The notes: generated by a model from the sequence alone, not told the origin. Positions 46,622-55,389 are shown, counted from the stretch's first letter. The stretch is 64,000 nt of DNA from CAZMGV01 sp964621525 [NCBI: uncultured bacterium] (GCA_964621525.1 CAZUMS010000016.1:1-64000), one strand, 5' to 3'. Translations and numbers: made by a program.

Positions 46622-47554
46622 ATGAAGCACACCCCGACCGAAGCCTCCGCAAATACCTGGGGAGGCTACCTGGAAATCTTCACCTGCACGGTGATCTGGG
46701 CCGGCTTTGCCGTCGTCGCCAAGCTCGCGCTGACCGGAGTCCGCCCGGAAGTTCTGGCGAGCTGGAGATTCCTGTTTGCGGGGATCGTCCTGCTCCCCTG
46801 GCTCGCCCTCACCCGCCGCCTGCCGCGAAAGCCCGAAGGGCGCGAGTGGCTCGAGATCCTTCGCCTCGCCTGCTTCGGCGTATTCGGCCACAATCTCTGT
46901 CTGCTCTTCGGCCTTTCGTGGGCAAGCGCCTACGAGAGCACGCTGATCACGAACACCCTGATCCCGGTGCTCACGCCCGTGCTGGCATCCGTACTGAAGG
47001 TGGAGGAGTTCGACCGGTCGCGGATCTCCGGCCTCGCCATCGGGGCGGCCGGCATCGCGCTGATTTTTGCGGGTGCCCCGGTGGAACTGTCGCTGAAGGA
47101 CGGCCGGTTCACCGGCCTCGTGCTGTTCCTCTGCTCGGGGACCTGCTGGACGACCTACACCGTCCTGTCCCGGAAGGCCCAGCGGAGCTGGAAGCCGAAC
47201 GACCTGTCAGCCTGGGTGACCTGGACCGGGGCGCTGCTCCTGCTTCCGTTCGGGTTGTGGAATCCGCTGACGGCGGGGTTTCCTGACCCGTCGTGGGCAC
47301 TCGCCGGGAAACTCGCCTACATGTCGGTCCTGAATACCGTGGTCGCGTTCTTCCTGTGGGGGAGCGGCGTGTCGAAGATCGGTCCCGCCCGGAGCGCCGT
47401 CATGGTCTATCTGGTTCCGGTGTTCACCCTGGGGCTCGCAGCTCTTGTGCTGGACGAGCGCCCGACATCCCTCCAGATCATGGGCGGAGCCTTCGCCATG
47501 GGCGGCGTGCTGTGGGCGAACCGCCGGGAGCTGCTCGGCGGCTGGTTCCGTTAA
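46622..47554 (+). CDS. EamA-family (DMT) transporter
   Basis: 310 residues, ten predicted membrane spans in two EamA repeats (first …EIFTCTVIWAGFAVVAKLAL…, second …GLVLFLCSGTCWTTYTVLSRKA…). ATG at 46622, six bases after the radical SAM stop, so probably the last gene of a four-gene rightward operon. Family members export amino acids, nucleosides or drugs. Confidence 0.9.
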   Translation: MKHTPTEASANTWGGYLEIFTCTVIWAGFAVVAKLALTGVRPEVLASWRFLFAGIVLLPWLALTRRLPRKPEGREWLEILRLACFGVFGHNLCLLFGLSWASAYESTLITNTLIPVLTPVLASVLKVEEFDRSRISGLAIGAAGIALIFAGAPVELSLKDGRFTGLVLFLCSGTCWTTYTVLSRKAQRSWKPNDLSAWVTWTGALLLLPFGLWNPLTAGFPDPSWALAGKLAYMSVLNTVVAFFLWGSGVSKIGPARSAVMVYLVPVFTLGLAALVLDERPTSLQIMGGAFAMGGVLWANRRELLGGWFR

Positions 47555-47564
47555 CCCGCGCGGA

Positions 47565-48314
47565 TCACACCATCGCGAAGCCGCCGTCCACCGACAGCGT
47601 CTGGCCCGTCACCCAGTCGGCCCGGCGGCTGGCGAGGAACGCAATGCCGTTCGCCACATCGCGGGGTTCGCCGAGACGGCGGAGCGGATAGAGCTTCGCC
47701 CACTGCTGTTCCATTTCGGGCGTCACGAAGGCAGTCATCGGTGTCCGGATCGTTCCGGGACAGATGACGTTCACGTTGACCCAGTAGCGGCCCATTTCCT
47801 TGGCGAGCGCCTTCGTGAAGGCGATAACGCCGCCCTTCGCCGCCGAGTAGGTGACCATCGTCTTTTCGCCGATGCGGCCGGCGTCCGAGGCGATGTTCAC
47901 GATCTTGTTGTGCTTTTCCTTCTTGAGGTGGGGAATCGCTGCCGAGCACATGTTGATGGTGCCCATGAGGCAGACGTCGATTTCGAGCTTCCAGTCGGCC
48001 GGGAGCGTTCCCTCGAGGCCTCCGCCCTTCAGCACGCCCGCGACGTTGCAGAGGACGTTGATTCCGCCAAAGTCGCGTGCGACGGCGGCAAGCGCATCCG
48101 TGCAGGAGCCGAGATCGGTCACGTCGCAGGCGTAACCCTTCGCCGTGGCTCCCGTGGGCCGGATCCGCTCCAGGGTCTTTTCGAAACCGGCGGGGTTCTT
48201 GTCGAGCAGGGCCACCGTCGCGCCCTCTTCCGCCAGCACCAGTGCCGTCTCCTGGCCGATGCCCGATGCTGCGCCTGTCACCACCGCTACCCGGCCCTTG
48301 AATCCGTAATCCAT
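47565..48314 (-). CDS. Short-chain dehydrogenase/reductase
   Basis: 249 residues, classical SDR: TGAASGIGQETA, catalytic NIASDAG and Tyr-x3-Lys (YSAAKGG), C-terminal LSVDGGFAMV. Length and motifs match alicyclic or 3-hydroxyacyl/hydroxysteroid-type dehydrogenases, but the substrate cannot be read. Convergent with the EamA gene (10 bp apart), divergent from the GH114-like gene. Confidence 0.92.
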   Translation of the reverse strand: MDYGFKGRVAVVTGAASGIGQETALVLAEEGATVALLDKNPAGFEKTLERIRPTGATAKGYACDVTDLGSCTDALAAVARDFGGINVLCNVAGVLKGGGLEGTLPADWKLEIDVCLMGTINMCSAAIPHLKKEKHNKIVNIASDAGRIGEKTMVTYSAAKGGVIAFTKALAKEMGRYWVNVNVICPGTIRTPMTAFVTPEMEQQWAKLYPLRRLGEPRDVANGIAFLASRRADWVTGQTLSVDGGFAMV

Positions 48315-48438
48315 CGTCCGTCTCCTGCCGGTGCAACGTCACCGGAAGCCGTTAGGTAGCCGGACCGTCCCAAAGAGCAAAGGGGCCGGGACGTTTTGGA
48401 TCACGCCCCTTTTCCGCAGCGTCGGCTATGTTGGGGCC

Positions 48439-49434
48439 ATGAAGCTGTGGATGCTTTTCGTGGCCGTCTTGCTGACGCTCGCCGCCTGTTCCAGTGACCC
48501 CGGTGCCGGGGCCCCGCTCGGCCGGTGGCTGTACCAGCTTCAGGATGCCGACCCTCCGGAAATCGAGGGCTGGAGCGGCGCGGTGATCGACTATTCGGCC
48601 GATGGTACCGACGACGCCGCGTACACCCAGTCGGAGATTACCGGTATCGCTTCGCGGGGAACGACGCCGCTCGCCTACCTCTCGATCGGCGAAGCGGAGA
48701 ACTACCGGTTCTACTGGGACCCGGACTGGGTCGAGACGCCGGGCAGCAACGATTTCACGGACGACGCCCCGGACTGGCTCGGTCGCACCAATCCGGACTG
48801 GGCCGGAAACTACAAGGTCCGGTACTGGGACGAGGACTGGCGCGTCAACTACCTTGAGCCTTACCTCGACCGGATCGTCGGCCAGGGATTCCAGGGCGTT
48901 TATCTCGACATCATCGATGCGTTCGAATACTGGGCCGATCCCTCGAGCTACGGAGACAGCGGCGAAACGGTCGCGGGGGGCGATCCGGTGAACGATGAAC
49001 AGGAAGCCGCCCTGCGCATGATCGAACTGGTAGTCTGGATCGCGGACTACTGCCGCACCCACAGCGCACTCCGGGACCGGTTCCTCGTATTCCCCCAGAA
49101 CGGCGAGCGGATCCTGGATTACGACACCGATGGAATTTACCTCGAGACGGTTTCCGGTATCGGCGCCGAGGACCTCTGGTACGACGAAACGGATCCCCAG
49201 CCGGTGGACGAAGTGCAGTTCCGGCTGAACTATCTCCGGGAGTTCCGGGCCGCCGGAAAGCAGGTGCTCTCCGTCGACTACGTGGACGACGGTTCCGGCT
49301 ATGACGGCGGGTCAAATATCGACCGGATCGATAACTATTTTTCGGAATGCGGAGCCGAGGGGTTTTTCTGCTACGCCGCCCGCTCCGACCGTGAGCTTGA
49401 CCGCATCAACCGGATCCCCGGCTACCAGCCCTGA
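48439..49434 (+). CDS. Lipoprotein, glycoside-hydrolase family 114/TM1410-like
   Basis: 331 residues from ATG 48439; upstream in-frame codons give no signal. Lipobox LAAC, Cys17. TIM-barrel motifs of the GH114 group: WSGAVIDYSADG, PLAYLSIGEAENYRFYWDP, GVYLDIIDAFEYW, FLVFPQNGERIL. The family includes endo-α-1,4-polygalactosaminidases that cleave exopolysaccharide. Acidic residues in YLDIIDAF and LSVDYVDDG are candidates for catalysis. Likely an outer-membrane enzyme for matrix or cell-surface glycan. Confidence 0.85.
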   Translation: MKLWMLFVAVLLTLAACSSDPGAGAPLGRWLYQLQDADPPEIEGWSGAVIDYSADGTDDAAYTQSEITGIASRGTTPLAYLSIGEAENYRFYWDPDWVETPGSNDFTDDAPDWLGRTNPDWAGNYKVRYWDEDWRVNYLEPYLDRIVGQGFQGVYLDIIDAFEYWADPSSYGDSGETVAGGDPVNDEQEAALRMIELVVWIADYCRTHSALRDRFLVFPQNGERILDYDTDGIYLETVSGIGAEDLWYDETDPQPVDEVQFRLNYLREFRAAGKQVLSVDYVDDGSGYDGGSNIDRIDNYFSECGAEGFFCYAARSDRELDRINRIPGYQP

Positions 49435-49545
49435 ACAGGCGCACGGAGCTGCGTCTTCACGCCAGAGAAATCATAACTTGTTGTAATTATTATACTTTTA
49501 CCCGCCTTATATAATTTCCAAAAACCCCTGTTATTCCGGATAGTT

Positions 49546-49598
49546 CGGGGAAATTCCCCGATCTTTCGCCTTGACAATCCTTCGTAACCTTGGATAAT
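49546..49598 (+). promoter_or_regulatory. HU/IHF-like gene promoter with upstream palindrome and repeats
   Basis: -35 TTGACA (49571-49576), 16-bp spacer, -10 GATAAT (49593-49598). The perfect palindrome CGGGGAA-A-TTCCCCG (49546-49560) ends 10 bp before the -35. GGATAATT is directly repeated at 49592 and 49603, one helical turn apart. The whole 49435-49624 stretch is AT-rich relative to the window and holds no gene. Confidence 0.6.
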
Positions 49599-49624
49599 TA
49601 CAGGATAATTGGGTAGTTGGTGGA

Positions 49625-49981
49625 ATGAATAAATCCGAGCTCATCCAGACGCTGGCTGAGCGGCACAACCTGCCGCTCATCAAGGCCGAGAAGGTCGTCA
49701 ATCTGATTTTCGATCAGATGATCGAGGCGCTCAAGCAGGACGAGCGCATCGAGATCCGCGGCTTTGGATCGTTCGAGAACCGCTACTACGGCGCCTACGT
49801 GGGCCGTAACCCCAAGACTGGCGAAGCCATTAACGTCGGCAAGAAACGGCTCCCCTTCTTCAAAGTGGGTAAAGAGCTGAAAGAACGGGTGAATTCGGGA
49901 CACACGATCAACCCGACACTCGATGACGACGACGATGAAGACGACGATGACGTCGCCCCGTCCTCCGGCTCCAAAGAATAA
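49625..49981 (+). CDS. HU/IHF-family DNA-bending protein with acidic C-terminal tail
   Basis: 118 residues. Residues 1-90 are a normal HU/IHF fold (MNKSELIQTLAERHNLPL; GFGSFENRYYGAYVGRNPKTGE with the intercalating Pro63 in RNP). The tail is extra: nine Asp and one Glu at 100-109, then a Ser/Gly/Lys end. Bends and compacts DNA as a dimer. The acidic tail may mimic DNA and weaken binding or recruit partners. Strong own promoter; ribosome site TGGTGGA. Confidence 0.93.
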   Translation: MNKSELIQTLAERHNLPLIKAEKVVNLIFDQMIEALKQDERIEIRGFGSFENRYYGAYVGRNPKTGEAINVGKKRLPFFKVGKELKERVNSGHTINPTLDDDDDEDDDDVAPSSGSKE

Positions 49982-50120
49982 ATCCCCGTAGTTTCTGATA
50001 GTTAGCGATCTTCATCTGCCTTTAGGCCCGGATGAAGTTCGCCGCATGTCGACCTCCCTCCAGTTCGGTCTATCCGAACTCCCGCATCAGCGATATCCTT
50101 TATTTTTCAGGAGAAAATCC

Positions 50121-50534
50121 ATGCGCAGACCAGGCAATTCCATACTGCTTTGGGTCACGAGCTTCATCCTGTTCGGTCTCGTACCCGAAGTATGGTCTGC
50201 CCGTGAGTCACCGAAACTGACCGGTACCTTTAGCGACCTCGCTTACCATGATGAAGCGGGTGACTTACTGGGCACAGAAATCCGTATCGTCAGAACCCGC
50301 GAAGGTTATCAGGCTGCTGTTCAGATTGCCGAGGGCTCACCCAGCGCTCTTTATCTGACCGATGCGACGTTCCGGGAAAACCAGATCGCATTCACGTTGA
50401 AGGAAGCAGGGCAATACAGTGGGGGTACCTTCAACGGAACAATCGCTCCAACCGGACTGACCGGGAGCCTCAAGTTTCCATCCGGCGGAGAAATGAAACT
50501 GAACCTGAAACGCGGGAGAAGTTACTGGGACTGA
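50121..50534 (+). CDS. Small secreted protein, unknown function
   Basis: 137 residues from ATG 50121, preceded by AGGAG seven bases upstream. Signal peptide with a hydrophobic core ILLWVTSFILFGLVPEVWSA. The mature part is short and β-rich (LTGTFSDLAYHD…LKFPSGGEMKLNLKRG), perhaps a single barrel or lipocalin-like domain. Base composition is lower in GC than its neighbours. Six bases before the next gene, so an operon. Not recognised. Confidence 0.65.
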   Translation: MRRPGNSILLWVTSFILFGLVPEVWSARESPKLTGTFSDLAYHDEAGDLLGTEIRIVRTREGYQAAVQIAEGSPSALYLTDATFRENQIAFTLKEAGQYSGGTFNGTIAPTGLTGSLKFPSGGEMKLNLKRGRSYWD

Positions 50535-50540
50535 CCTGCC

Positions 50541-51272
50541 GTGTTCAGCAATAAAGCACAAACTGCTTTCGTTTTCCTGCTGTTGGCAGCATTAACCATT
50601 AGTTGCAACCGGCATTCTCCATTTTCGTTTCAGCAGGAAAGCGACACCTCGCCCCTCAGGAACAGTCTCATAAATGCAAACAAACAAGAACCCAAGATTC
50701 GAAAGTGGAGAACCATCCTCAAATCCAAAAGCCCAGACGCTTATCTGATTGCCCTCACCAATGGCCTTTATCAATACATTCAGTTCGATACCACGCCCAT
50801 GACTGACCGCCCCGACTTGAGACCATACACGGAAGAAGTTTGCCCGGAACTTGTTGAATCCGCATCCAGGCTTTCAACTGGAATATTCAATGATCCTTCC
50901 GGACCCTACGCCTGCGACCATTATGTTTGGACGGACAATTCTGAAATCGCCATTCTTTCCCTAAAAAAAATGAACCGGTCTGCTACAGAGATCGAATCCT
51001 ACTGGTCGCTGGAGGAGCCTGCTTATATCGGGTTAAAGCTAGTCTACAAACAGGGCGATCAGATTCAGAACCTGAAAATTCTGGAGGGTGGCAAGAATTA
51101 TCCCAATACAGATTTTCCTTGGGCCAGTATTTTGATTGTCGAAATACTGCCAGACCGGGACCGGATATTCATTCGATTCTACGACCACGGAGTAATGACA
51201 ACTCTCGTATATGACGTAGGGCCCAGTATCCCGTTAGCTTATGTGACGACTGTTCCGGCTGTACCATACTGA
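50541..51272 (+). CDS. Lipoprotein, unknown function, lower-GC
   Basis: 243 residues, GTG start. Lipobox LTISC, Cys22. The mature protein has four further Cys and aromatic-rich strands. AT content is clearly higher than in the surrounding genes (runs such as ccctaaaaaaaatg), and codons ending in A/T are common, which suggests later acquisition. Pairs with the small secreted protein upstream. Not recognised. Confidence 0.65.
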   Translation: MFSNKAQTAFVFLLLAALTISCNRHSPFSFQQESDTSPLRNSLINANKQEPKIRKWRTILKSKSPDAYLIALTNGLYQYIQFDTTPMTDRPDLRPYTEEVCPELVESASRLSTGIFNDPSGPYACDHYVWTDNSEIAILSLKKMNRSATEIESYWSLEEPAYIGLKLVYKQGDQIQNLKILEGGKNYPNTDFPWASILIVEILPDRDRIFIRFYDHGVMTTLVYDVGPSIPLAYVTTVPAVPY

Positions 51273-51287
51273 GGAACCAGGGCCCTG

Positions 51288-52196
51288 TTACGCTTCCCGT
51301 CTCAGCACGATGATGTTCTGGTGAGCGATGTTCGGCACGAATGCCTTGGGGTAGCCATAGGGGCGCAGCCGCGTGCCCGGGACGTACCAGATGAACTCGC
51401 CCTTCTGGACCCAGCCGGATTTCTCCGCATCCGAGGCGGCTCTAGCGGCCACATTGATGAACCGGCCGTCCTGGTAGGCGTTTCTCAGGATGACGGCCGC
51501 ATAACCGCCCGGCTTCACCGCCCGGCCGAGCAGGCCCACGACTGTCCGCAGGGCTTCGAAATACGCTTCAAAGCTCTCTGCGTTCGAGAGGTCGCCGCCG
51601 TCGCTCGAATAGGCCCCGAAGTCCGAGCGGCGGAGCGAATGCTTCGCCGCCCGGCTCTCTTTCTCCGGCACGCACATGGTCCGCTCGAACTGAAGTCCGT
51701 AGGGAGGATCGGTGGCGGCAAAAGCGGCGAATCCCTCGCCGCGCTCTTCCAGAAGTCCGGCCAGCACCTTCCGGGCGTCGCCCTCGAGGACCGGAAACCG
51801 CTCAAGACCGTTTTCCTCGCACACCTTTCCGTACAGCCCGATCCACTCCGGATTGATCTCGATGCCGAGCGCCCGGCGGCCCGTAATCGCCGCGCCGATC
51901 AGCGTGCCGCCCGCACCGGCAAAGGGATCCAGCACGAGGTCGCCCGGTTTCGTGAACAGCCGGATGAGATCGGCCATGAGCCGGGGCGGCTTGTTTCCGC
52001 CATGCCGCTTCCGCAGGACGTGGGAGAATTCGTGCGGATAGGGTTTGTCGATCAGCGAGCGGGACCAGTAGAGCCATTCCGCTCCGGTGAGATCGTTGAG
52101 GGTGTTTGACGGATGAACGGCCGGTTTGCCGGACGGCGCGGGCCGGGTCCGCCCCGGCCTTTCCGCTGCCGGTTTTTTGCCCGTCCGCTTCGACAT
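51288..52196 (-). CDS. DNA adenine/cytosine-N4 methyltransferase (orphan)
   Basis: 302 residues from ATG 52196. SAM-binding motif I DPFAGAGGTLIGA precedes catalytic motif IV DPPYGLQF, the permuted order of γ/α-like amino-MTases. The N-terminal LTGAEWLYWSRSL…HGGNKPPRLMADLI block is typical of a family of stand-alone N6A/N4C enzymes. The C-terminal half holds a NIIVLRREA end. No restriction partner nearby, so an epigenetic or solitary role is likely. Four bases after the hydroxyacid dehydrogenase gene. The recognition site is unknown. Confidence 0.88.
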   Translation of the reverse strand: MSKRTGKKPAAERPGRTRPAPSGKPAVHPSNTLNDLTGAEWLYWSRSLIDKPYPHEFSHVLRKRHGGNKPPRLMADLIRLFTKPGDLVLDPFAGAGGTLIGAAITGRRALGIEINPEWIGLYGKVCEENGLERFPVLEGDARKVLAGLLEERGEGFAAFAATDPPYGLQFERTMCVPEKESRAAKHSLRRSDFGAYSSDGGDLSNAESFEAYFEALRTVVGLLGRAVKPGGYAAVILRNAYQDGRFINVAARAASDAEKSGWVQKGEFIWYVPGTRLRPYGYPKAFVPNIAHQNIIVLRREA

Positions 52197-52200
52197 ACGG

Positions 52201-53163
52201 TCAGGCCACCCGGTTTCCCGGCTCCCGGCCTTCGAGCACGTCGATGATCGCCTGCGCGCATAGTTCGCCCATCCGGGCCCGGGTTTCCCGGGTGGCGCTG
52301 CCGATGTGCGGCGCGAGAACGGTATTTGCGAGTCCCGCAAGCCCCGGCGCCAGTGCCGGTTCCTTCTCGAAAACGTCGAGACCGGCGCCGAAGATTTTCC
52401 CGGCCCGGAGCAGCTCGACGAGAGCCGCCTCGTCGATCACCTGGCCCCGCGCCGTGTTGATCAGGATGGAGTCCGGCCTGAGCAGCGCCAGCCGCTCCCG
52501 GTTCAGGAGCCCGTTGGATTCCGCATTGAGCGGCGTGTGGACAGATACGACGTTCGACGTCCGGAGCAGTTCCTCAAGAGACAGTTTCGCCGCCCCATGC
52601 TCCGCCGCAAACGGGGAGCTGTTCCGGTTGAAATAGACGATCTCCATGCCGAACGCCCTCGCCCGCCGTGCGAAGGCCGAGCCGATCCGCCCGAGACCGA
52701 TAATCCCGCACCGTTTTCCGGTCAGCTCCACCCCGAGCAGCATGTCCGGCGCCCAGCCGTGAAATTCCCCGGCCGTCATCATCCGGTGGCCTGCGACGAT
52801 TCGCCGGGAAACGGCGAGGAGCAGCGCAAAGGCCAGCTCGGCGGTCGCCTCCGTGAGCACGTCGGGCGTGTTGCAGACCCGGATTCCCCGCTCGCGGCAG
52901 ACGGCGATGTCGATATTGTTGAAGCCCACGGCGTAGGTGGCGAGCACCTTGAGCCGCGGAGCCGCCGACAGCACGTTGCGGTTGAAGGAATCGGACAGCA
53001 TACCGAGCACGGCGTCGGCTTCTGCAATGGCGGCCTTCAGTTCCGCGTCCGGGCGCAGTCCCGCCGGCGGCAGTACCGTCACCCGGAACCGCTCTTCGAG
53101 CATGGCGATTCCGCGGCCCGGCACGCGGGCGGTCACGACTACACGGGGTTTTTCCGGACTCAT
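52201..53163 (-). CDS. D-isomer-specific 2-hydroxyacid dehydrogenase (glyoxylate/hydroxypyruvate reductase-like)
   Basis: 320 residues. NAD fold GIIGLGRIGSAFARRA, catalytic Arg in NTARGQVIDE, Glu in DVFEKEP, His in LAPHIGSATRET. Acts on glyoxylate, hydroxypyruvate or similar acids with NAD(P)H. Might supply glycerate to the glycerate kinase encoded at 34.9 kb (inference). Same strand as the MTase gene and four bases before it. Confidence 0.92.
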   Translation of the reverse strand: MSPEKPRVVVTARVPGRGIAMLEERFRVTVLPPAGLRPDAELKAAIAEADAVLGMLSDSFNRNVLSAAPRLKVLATYAVGFNNIDIAVCRERGIRVCNTPDVLTEATAELAFALLLAVSRRIVAGHRMMTAGEFHGWAPDMLLGVELTGKRCGIIGLGRIGSAFARRARAFGMEIVYFNRNSSPFAAEHGAAKLSLEELLRTSNVVSVHTPLNAESNGLLNRERLALLRPDSILINTARGQVIDEAALVELLRAGKIFGAGLDVFEKEPALAPGLAGLANTVLAPHIGSATRETRARMGELCAQAIIDVLEGREPGNRVA

Positions 53164-53313
53164 CGTACTTATGCCGCGCCTTTACGGCGCAACCCTCTCG
53201 AAGATCGGGACTGGACCGGTATAGCACAGGCGGGCGGCAAGGACGGAGCGTGAATCAGTGTAATGACCCTAATGAACGCCCTGCCGGCGAGGCCTGAGCG
53301 GTTCCGTAAAGTC

Positions 53314-54333
53314 TCAGAACAGGCTCCCCTGGACCGGCCGCCGGGGCGGAGCCCTGCGGGGCTCTTCGGCCATGTCGTCCGTGTTGATGCCGAGCTTGCG
53401 GCAGGCGGTGTTGAACAGGCTCTCGATGAGCAGCCACCTGGGTCCGGTCCCCTCCATCCTCCGCCCGAAGCTGCTGTCGTTCAGGGCGCCGCCGCGCATC
53501 TCCCTGATCCCGTTCACGATCTTGTTCACCCGTTCGGGCGGAAACTGCTCCGAGATCCGCTCGAGAAACACCGGCAGCACCTCCCCCGAAAGCCTCACCA
53601 GCGTCGTGAACGCCCGCCGGGCGCCGGCCTCGCGGGCGCGCTCCAGCGTTTCGACGATGGTCGAATCGTTGAGCCCCGGAATGAGCGGTGCGAGCGACAC
53701 GCCGCACGGGACTCCGGCGTCGTTCAGGAGCTTTACCGTTTCGAGGCGCCGGAGCGGAGACGGCGCACCCGGTTCCATCTTGCGGGCGACTTCGGGATCG
53801 ATGAACGGGACACTCACGAACACGCCAGCCCCGGCCGCAGCCGCCAGCTGCGCCAGCACGTCGATGTCGCGCCGGATCAGCAGGCTCTTGGTGATGATCG
53901 CCACCGGATTGTCGTATTTCCGGCACAGTTCGAGGCACCGGCGAGTGAGCCGGTAGTTCGCCTCAAGCGGCTGATAGCAGTCGGTGTTTCCTGAAATCAC
54001 GATCGTCTCCGGTTCCCAACCGCGCTTCCGGAATGCCTGTTCGAGCAGTTCCGGCGCATTCACCTTGACGACAATCCGGCGCTCGAAATCGGTCCCCGCC
54101 CCGAAGTCCCAGTACTGGTGGGATCTACGGGCATAGCAGTAGGCGCAAGCGTGGTGGCACCCCCGGTAGGGGTTCAGGCTGAACCGGAAACCGACGTCCG
54201 GGCTGTCGTTTTCGGACAGGATGGTCCTGGCCCGCTCCTCGTAGACGTGAAGCTCGGCCGGAGGGGGCCCCTCCAGCCATTCGACATCGGTGGTCCGCCA
54301 GGGGTTCGGAGGGTTCGATACGGGTTTCAGCAT
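53314..54333 (-). CDS. Radical SAM protein of the PA0069/Rv2578c (SplB-like) family
   Basis: 339 residues. Cluster Cys59-x3-Cys63-x2-Cys66 (CHHACAYC) and a TIM-barrel core (FVSVPFIDPEVARKMEP). The extreme C-terminus is QGSLF, matching the β-sliding-clamp motif QxSLF. SplB relatives repair spore photoproduct; the function of this branch is not established. The upstream region shares ATATACGTAT with the lexA promoter, so it may be a DNA-damage gene. Divergent from purU. Confidence 0.9.
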   Translation of the reverse strand: MLKPVSNPPNPWRTTDVEWLEGPPPAELHVYEERARTILSENDSPDVGFRFSLNPYRGCHHACAYCYARRSHQYWDFGAGTDFERRIVVKVNAPELLEQAFRKRGWEPETIVISGNTDCYQPLEANYRLTRRCLELCRKYDNPVAIITKSLLIRRDIDVLAQLAAAAGAGVFVSVPFIDPEVARKMEPGAPSPLRRLETVKLLNDAGVPCGVSLAPLIPGLNDSTIVETLERAREAGARRAFTTLVRLSGEVLPVFLERISEQFPPERVNKIVNGIREMRGGALNDSSFGRRMEGTGPRWLLIESLFNTACRKLGINTDDMAEEPRRAPPRRPVQGSLF

Positions 54334-54339
54334 GTTCCC

Positions 54340-54367
54340 GATATACCGTACATAATACGTATATCAA
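54340..54367 (-). promoter_or_regulatory. Promoter of the SplB-like radical SAM gene, with lexA-like element
   Basis: Minus strand: -35 TTGATA (54367-54362), 16-bp spacer, -10 TATATC (54345-54340), 6 bases before the ATG at 54333, so possibly leaderless. A CGTA-N5-TACG dyad fills the spacer. The 10-mer ATATACGTAT is shared with the lexA promoter, though the dyad spacing there is 8. Confidence 0.45.
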
Positions 54368-54451
54368 GCTCGCCCTCCTTGTCCCACCTAGGCCCGGCGG
54401 GGCGGCCGGTAGACTTCCCCAATACTTCCGGGCTATTAGGGCTGTCCTGAT

Positions 54452-55312
54452 ATGGCGCGTCCCTTACTTCAGATCAGCGTCGTCGGAGCCGACAAACGCG
54501 GAGTGATCGCCCGGTTCACGGGAGAGATCTTCAAGGCCGGCGGCAACATCGAGGATCTTGAACAGCACGTTCAGGATCAGGTGTTCGCCATGAGCGTCCT
54601 CGTGGACGTCTCCGAGCTGAAAATCCCGCGGGAGCAGTTCGAAAAAGCCCTCCAGCAGGCCGGTGCCGATCTCCAGATGGAAGTCCGCCTGGTCCACAGC
54701 GACCGGCCGCGGCGCCAGCGTGTCGCCGTCCTCGTCACCCGGGAGCCCGCCTGCCCGGAAGCCCTCATCCGGGCGTGGAAGGACGGCCGGATCAACGGCG
54801 ACATCGTTACCGTCATCGGCACCGCGCCCGCCCTCGAAAAACTGGCGAAAGACGCCGGACTGCCGTTCCATCACGTCGAGACGGGAAACCAGTCCTCCAA
54901 CGAAACGAAGATCCTCGAACTCCTCTCGGCGGCCGACGTGGACCTCGTCGTGCTGGCCCGTTACATGCGAATTCTCTCGCCCAAGTTCGTGCTGCGGTAC
55001 CCGTCCCGGATCATCAACCTGCACCCGTCGCTGCTCCCCAGCTTCCCCGGCGCGTCCGCCTACCGGCAGGCGCACCAGTTCGGGGCCCGGGTGATCGGCT
55101 GCACCGCCCACTATGTGACGACCGACCTGGACCGCGGGCCCGTGATCGCCCAGAGCGCCTTCACCGCCGAGCAGAACGGGCCGGAAAAGATCGAAGACCT
55201 TATCGCCCGGGGCCAGGCCCTCGAGGGCGAGACGCTACTCCGGGCGGTGCAGCTCCATCTGAACGGCCGGCTCCGCGTCATCCGGAACAAGGTCGAGATC
55301 CTCGCCGGATAG
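54452..55312 (+). CDS. purU: Formyltetrahydrofolate deformylase
   Basis: 286 residues. N-terminal ACT domain (LQISVVGADKRGVIARFTGEIFKAGGNIEDLEQHV) and a formyl-hydrolase domain with the catalytic Asn-x-His in IINLHPSLLPSF and the Asp in TTDLDRGPVI. Hydrolyses 10-formyl-THF to THF and formate, adjusting one-carbon pools. The usual ISNH-type loop is replaced by VIGTAPAL, a small divergence in substrate contacts. Promoter region shared with the divergent radical SAM gene. Confidence 0.9.
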   Translation: MARPLLQISVVGADKRGVIARFTGEIFKAGGNIEDLEQHVQDQVFAMSVLVDVSELKIPREQFEKALQQAGADLQMEVRLVHSDRPRRQRVAVLVTREPACPEALIRAWKDGRINGDIVTVIGTAPALEKLAKDAGLPFHHVETGNQSSNETKILELLSAADVDLVVLARYMRILSPKFVLRYPSRIINLHPSLLPSFPGASAYRQAHQFGARVIGCTAHYVTTDLDRGPVIAQSAFTAEQNGPEKIEDLIARGQALEGETLLRAVQLHLNGRLRVIRNKVEILAG

Positions 55313-55332
55313 CCGCAACCCGGATGACAGCG

Positions 55333-55366
55333 AAAAGGGGGAGCGCCTGACGGCCCTCCCCCTTTT
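55333..55366. terminator. Bidirectional terminator between purU and the barrel protein gene
   Basis: AAAAGGGGGAG and CTCCCCCTTTT form an 11-bp inverted repeat around a 12-base loop, with T-runs at the end on each strand. It lies between two convergent genes. Confidence 0.85.
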
Positions 55367-55389
55367 CCGCCACGACACGGATCGCGGGG

